Part shown: positions 60,167 through 64,000 of the stretch, piece after piece
Numbering within the stretch: the stretch's first letter is position 1
How the letters are laid out: every line of letters begins with the position of its first letter
Assembly (NCBI GenBank): GCA_003952965.2
Contig: CM025856.1
Coordinates: 19,053,218-19,117,217 of the forward strand
Length of the DNA: 64,000 nucleotides
Direction: 5' to 3'
Origin: Morella rubra
Taxonomy: Eukaryota > Streptophyta > Magnoliopsida > Fagales > Myricaceae
The notes under the pieces: model-generated
The model's database searches: none
Told to the model about the DNA's origin: nothing
Seen by the model: only the letters and a program-made list of their open reading frames with translations
Position numbers and translations under genes: made by a program

Positions 60167-61908
60167 CTTAAAAAAATAGTCTGGTAAATCAATAGCTTAG
60201 AAAAAAAAAGTTAGGTATCAGAGGACCCCAAATTCCAAGTAAGTATACGAAAAGAAAGCCTGAATGAGTTAGATTCAACAAAGACCCAATAGTGTAACAG
60301 CGTATGCAAATCCAATTTTGGAAGTGAAAATAGAAGAAGCTTACAGGGAGCAGTAGATCAAGCTGAAGGAAAGAAAAGGAAAAGGAGGAAAATAGGAGAG
60401 AAAGATTTAAACGAAATCGCTTGAGGGTAACCAACTTAAAATGCGGGTAACCAACTTGTGAAACATAGAATTTGGGTTGAGAATAACCAGAACATAGAAT
60501 TAAGTTGGCCCAACCAGAGAATAGAGAATAGAGTGGAGTAACTTTGGTGAAGCTTGGGTGGCTGATGGCTCAGAATGGGAAGAAGACCATCAACGAGAGA
60601 AGGACTAAAAAGACGAGAGATGGATCCTGGCTGGGAGATAGAGAACTGGAGAATGAGAGAGCGCCAGAACTTTTTGATGAGAGACAGCCAAAATTTTGAT
60701 GAGAGAGGGCCAAAAATTTTCGCGCATTCTTAAATTTTCTTTCACAATTAAGCGGCACAAGAAGATGTAACAAATTTTAGAAATCTGTAATTTGTGATTG
60801 TATAACAGTAACAATAATATAAGTAATTTGTAACAGTATTTAAAAATTTCATTACTTAGTATTAAAATACATAGCCATGTTATTTTTATACTTTTTTTTA
60901 TAATTAGAATAATAATTTAATTAAAATAAGTTGGTAGTAATAATATATAGTACTTATAATTTAAAAGTAATGCTTGTATATAGTCTTGTACTTAGTACGT
61001 AAAATAACTTAGTACTAATAATATTTGAACTTTATACTTAGTATTTAAAAAATCTTAGTACTTGGTATTAAATATATGTTTTTACGGTAAACGATAAGTA
61101 ATATGTTTTTATTATATACATATAACCTAATACTTAGGTTTAGCATGCTATTTGTTATATGTGTTTATCATATACATGATATGTACTAATTAACAAAATA
61201 TGACAATATATATGTTCATTATAAGTATGATAATAGATTTTCTAAACTACTTAGATTTAGTCAATAAATATACAATTACCATAACAACATAGGTATAATT
61301 TAAAATATATCATATAACAACTTCAATTTTCATAACACTCTCTAATTCCATATTTTATTAAGTAGGTCCTTTAAAATAAAAATTTTCAAATACATGACAA
61401 AATAAAATTATATATTAAAAGGAATATAATAATATATAAAAATAATTATTAACATTAAATAACTTATAATTAATAAAAAAAAATTAAGTGTTATACTTAT
61501 AGCAGTGTTGTGTCAACAAACGCTACTATAGATAGTTAGCAGCGTTTTGTGTCAACAACACTACTCCACCTAATGTAAAAAAAACGCTGCTAAAAGTGTA
61601 GTCTTTAGCGGCGGTCACTGTGACTGCTGCTGGTCTAATTTCTAGCAGCGTTGTGCAACCGCCGTTGTAGGTCTAATTTCTAGCAACGTTAAATTAGATA
61701 TCTTAGAGCGACAATCACAGTGACCGCCACAGTAGTAAAACTTTTAGTAGCGGCATTTGTTGCAAAACGTTGGTAAAGGTGTTTGTAGTGGCGGTCACTG
61801 TCTATAGCAGGGGTCAACAACTGCTACTATAGGTAGTTTGTAGTAGCGTTTGTCTAATTTTTAGTGGCGTTTTTAGCGACTGTCACTAAAGACCTATTTT
61901 TTGTAGTG

Positions 61909-62029
61909 TTTGTTTTGTTTGTTGTTAACCTCTGTTTCGTTTGTTTTTGAATGTAGTTTCTCTGCTTAGAAAAAAAAAAACAATATATGCGCAGTAACGT
62001 ATTGGAGAGGGTCTCATTCTTTCTAATCT
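61909..62029. other. Spacer after CACTA element C
   Basis: T-rich text with no gene. Confidence 0.4.
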
Positions 62030-62400
62030 AGACATCCCTTTAAATAGATGATCAGGATTTATGCTTCGAGCAGAGAGGAGAAGAGAGAGAGAGAGAGAGT
62101 GGGGGTTGGAGAAGCACCAATATTTGTGAAAAAGATTGTTGGTGCTACTTTAGCTAAGCAGGGTGAAATCAAACCAATTACGGACTTGACTTCTTGTGAT
62201 GATTGTTATTTGCACTAACAACAGTAAGTGGTAACTTTTGATTAATACCAAAAGAAAACAATTTAGGGTTAATTAAAAAGGCCATATCACTTTAACAATT
62301 TCAAAAATGAATAAAATTAAGAAAATTCCTAAAAATTACAAGAAAAAGTAAACTTAATGGTTACAAATGAAAAACTGAAAAATTAATAATTTAAAAAACA
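62030..62400. repeat. Spacer repeat, copy 2 (first copy 48150-48490)
   Basis: Second copy of the 48.15-kb segment, with a longer (GA)n run (62076-62100) and a unique ~80-bp stretch. Confidence 0.75.
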
Positions 62401-62789
62401 TTAAAATTAAAAGAATACCAACTAAAAATAATTATTTACAAAGGAGGTGGATTGTTTCATTTTTTTCGTTCTTCTTGGTTTCATTTTTTATAACGTGGAG
62501 ATGGTCACGTTATGCACCAACAAATAAATATATCATCCAGAAAAAGATAATCTAGTGCATAAGGAGCTAATTTTATGTTGCTCACAGAATTAGATTAAAT
62601 AATTTGTTGGTAGAAAATGCTGACAAAAATCTGTAATTAAGGTCAATAAAGAATGCAGATGGATAATGGAATCATTACAGAATCCAGGAAAAGTAAATCT
62701 GGTGGATTTCTTAAAGTTGCATCTCAACAAATTAGGACAGAAGAGCGTCACGGCAGAAATTGTTCGCTTGTTTAAAAAAAAATAGAAGG
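62401..62789. other. Spacer; short RLP-upstream echo
   Basis: TTTTTTCGTTCTTCTTG and GATGGTCACGTTA with CAACAAATAAATATATCATCC near 62461-62540 echo 32445-32545 upstream of the RLP pseudogene, so duplicated RLP flank reaches here. No gene. Confidence 0.45.
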
Positions 62790-63335
62790 AGGGTTGATTC
62801 TCCACGCCCTTTAGTGACGTTTTTAAAACGTTGCTAAAGCTATCTTTACCAATATTTTGTTGAAAAACGCTGGTACAAATGAACTTCAGCAGCGTTTCAA
62901 AAACATTGCTACAAATGACTTTTTCTAGCGTTTTAAAAAACGTTGGTAAAGATTCATATAGAATTCTATTTATAGGCGTTTCTAAAGTGCCGCTAAAATG
63001 AGTCTTTTGTCGCGTTTTGTACAAACGCCAGAAAATGTAATTTTGAACAGCCTTTTAAAAATGCTGCTAAATAGTTCTTAGCTACATTTTAAGAAAAATG
63101 CTACAACAAAAATGTGTATAGACTACTGCTGAATGACCGTTGTTGTAGTTCGAGTTTCACCAGCATTTCATAAAATTGCTTCTAATAATTCTTACTAACG
63201 GCACTCATTGGGGTGTAATGCAAACGCTGCTAAAAAAAAATTACTGATTCCTTGCGTATTGTTTATCAGCGCATTTTTTGAACATTTTCCAGCGGTTTTT
63301 GACCGCGACTGAAGCTAGGTTGTTCTTGTAATGCG
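62790..63335. repeat. Lone CACTA subterminal zone and eroded end
   Basis: Dense direct and inverted words of the type AGCAGCGTTT / AACGCTGGTA, as in element C. The right border reads TTGTTCTTGTAATG at 63320-63333, an eroded form of TTTTTTGTAGTG. No opposite end lies nearby in the window, so it is a truncated element or continues as sequence I could not recognise. Confidence 0.7.
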
Positions 63336-64000
63336 AATTACACTTGCTGAGGATCATGATCCCTCTGCCTCTCACATCCTTGAAATTCTGCACCCACAAG
63401 CTTTAATCGAAGCTTGACTTAGGGGGTTTTTTTTTTTTCTAAGCTTTACTTGGGGCTTGATTCTATCTTCATCCTTTTCCACGAAAATTTCTCACAAACT
63501 TCGACATACTCGTAAATGTACCATAATGTTTCTTGACGATGATGACTTATATACATCCCCGTAGAAGAGATACACAACTTCCAGCTATCCCCATTGGTAA
63601 GTACTGGTCCTTAAAGAGACACAAACAAACTTATATATATATATATTCAGGATACGTTTTTCTTGCATTAATATATCGACGTGTTGTCGTGCTCCCCTTT
63701 GGATATATGGGTACCTATGTTGTCACTAATGGTTGATAAGACCTTACGATTGTTTAGGTTTTTTTTTTCCCCTAAAAGAATTTCTTTTGGAACAATAGTA
63801 TTCCATATCTTGTATTTGCTCCGAGAAAGTAATGAGTTTGTCCGTAACACTGCATTAATTGAGCGGATATAGAAGGGTTAAATATATTTTAAGTTCTGGA
63901 TATTTTATATTTCGATTTATTATTTTTATAACATTACACTCATTAACTATAAATTTAGGTATTCTGTATTTTTTTAAAAAAAATTTTTTATGGTAAAATG
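63336..64000. other. No recognisable gene; (TA)n at 63632-63646
   Basis: AT-rich spacer at the window edge. Short frames have no family match. Confidence 0.4.

Larger units (their letters stand above)
57810..61908 (-). mobile_element. CACTA element C carrying a DeCL-domain exon
   Basis: The left end is CACTACAAAAAA and the right end TTTTTTGTAGTG (61897-61908), with a 3-bp TTT on both sides (57807-57809 and 61909-61911); the duplication is perfect but sits in T-rich text. Subterminal zones (57830-58110 and 61490-61900) hold inverted TAGCAGCGTT / AACGCTGCTA words. The blocks after the left zone (58140-58220) and before the right zone (61210-61480) are similar to those of element A (38440-38520 and 40860-41140), so both are one family. 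No transposase was recognised inside; at least two host-like exons are present on the minus strand. Confidence 0.8.

Noticed and set aside
63653..63872. Overlapping short frames at the window edge
   Set aside because: Short, on both strands, AT-rich and without family resemblance.

Overview
The window is nuclear DNA from a flowering plant, probably a eudicot. The evidence is a spliced JmjC gene with GT-AG introns, an intron-bearing receptor-like-protein (RLP) locus, F-box relatives, and plant transposons of the CACTA, hAT, Mutator, Harbinger-like, Ty3/gypsy and Ty1/copia types. It is AT-rich and gene-poor. Only one gene looks intact as far as it can be read: the JMJ31-like JmjC oxygenase gene on the + strand from 8.56 kb. 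Its 3' end is not seen before a 1000-N assembly gap (12649-13648).

Layout: 0-5 kb holds a degenerate minisatellite and three decayed minus-strand F-box-like copies. 5-8.5 kb is AT-rich and carries two foldback (long inverted repeat) elements. 8.5-11.2 kb holds eight JMJ31-like exons. 12.25-12.64 kb is a foldback element that stops at the gap. 13.65-25.14 kb has no recognisable gene and reads unlike the rest of the window; it may be old transposon debris or poorly resolved gap-fill. 25.1-27.7 kb is the 3' end of a Ty3/gypsy element: an antisense extra ORF of the 'putative gypsy-type transposon' family, a polypurine tract and a 396-bp LTR.

27.7-49.3 kb (with a related fragment near 62 kb) is a graveyard of RLP genes. 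One nearly full-length minus-strand RLP (28.7-32.0 kb) is broken by several frameshifts and stops. Pieces of its coding, intron and flanking sequence recur in the same orientation at 32.5, 34.2, 34.9, 36.4, 41.6, 45.5 and 48.7 kb. The 45.5-kb copy joins an internal leucine-rich repeat to the C-terminal end, as an internal deletion would. Transposons have entered this cluster: a CACTA element (38.1-41.6 kb), a Harbinger-like MITE pair around an LTR scrap (41.8-43.1 kb) and a copia-type LTR (44.3-45.3 kb).

50-64 kb is mostly transposons: a second copia-type LTR with a nested 396-bp Mutator-like element that has a perfect 9-bp target duplication, a broken hAT transposase gene (54.4-56.3 kb), an RNase H-like scrap, a second CACTA element (57.8-61.9 kb) and a lone CACTA end (62.8-63.3 kb). 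The most notable result is that the two CACTA elements share one backbone but carry different host-gene pieces. One has the first three exons of a CDC48/p97 gene. The other has an exon of a DeCL (DUF3223) domain gene plus an unidentified exon. I found no evidence of a new functional multi-gene system; the interest lies in gene capture and in how the RLP cluster decayed.
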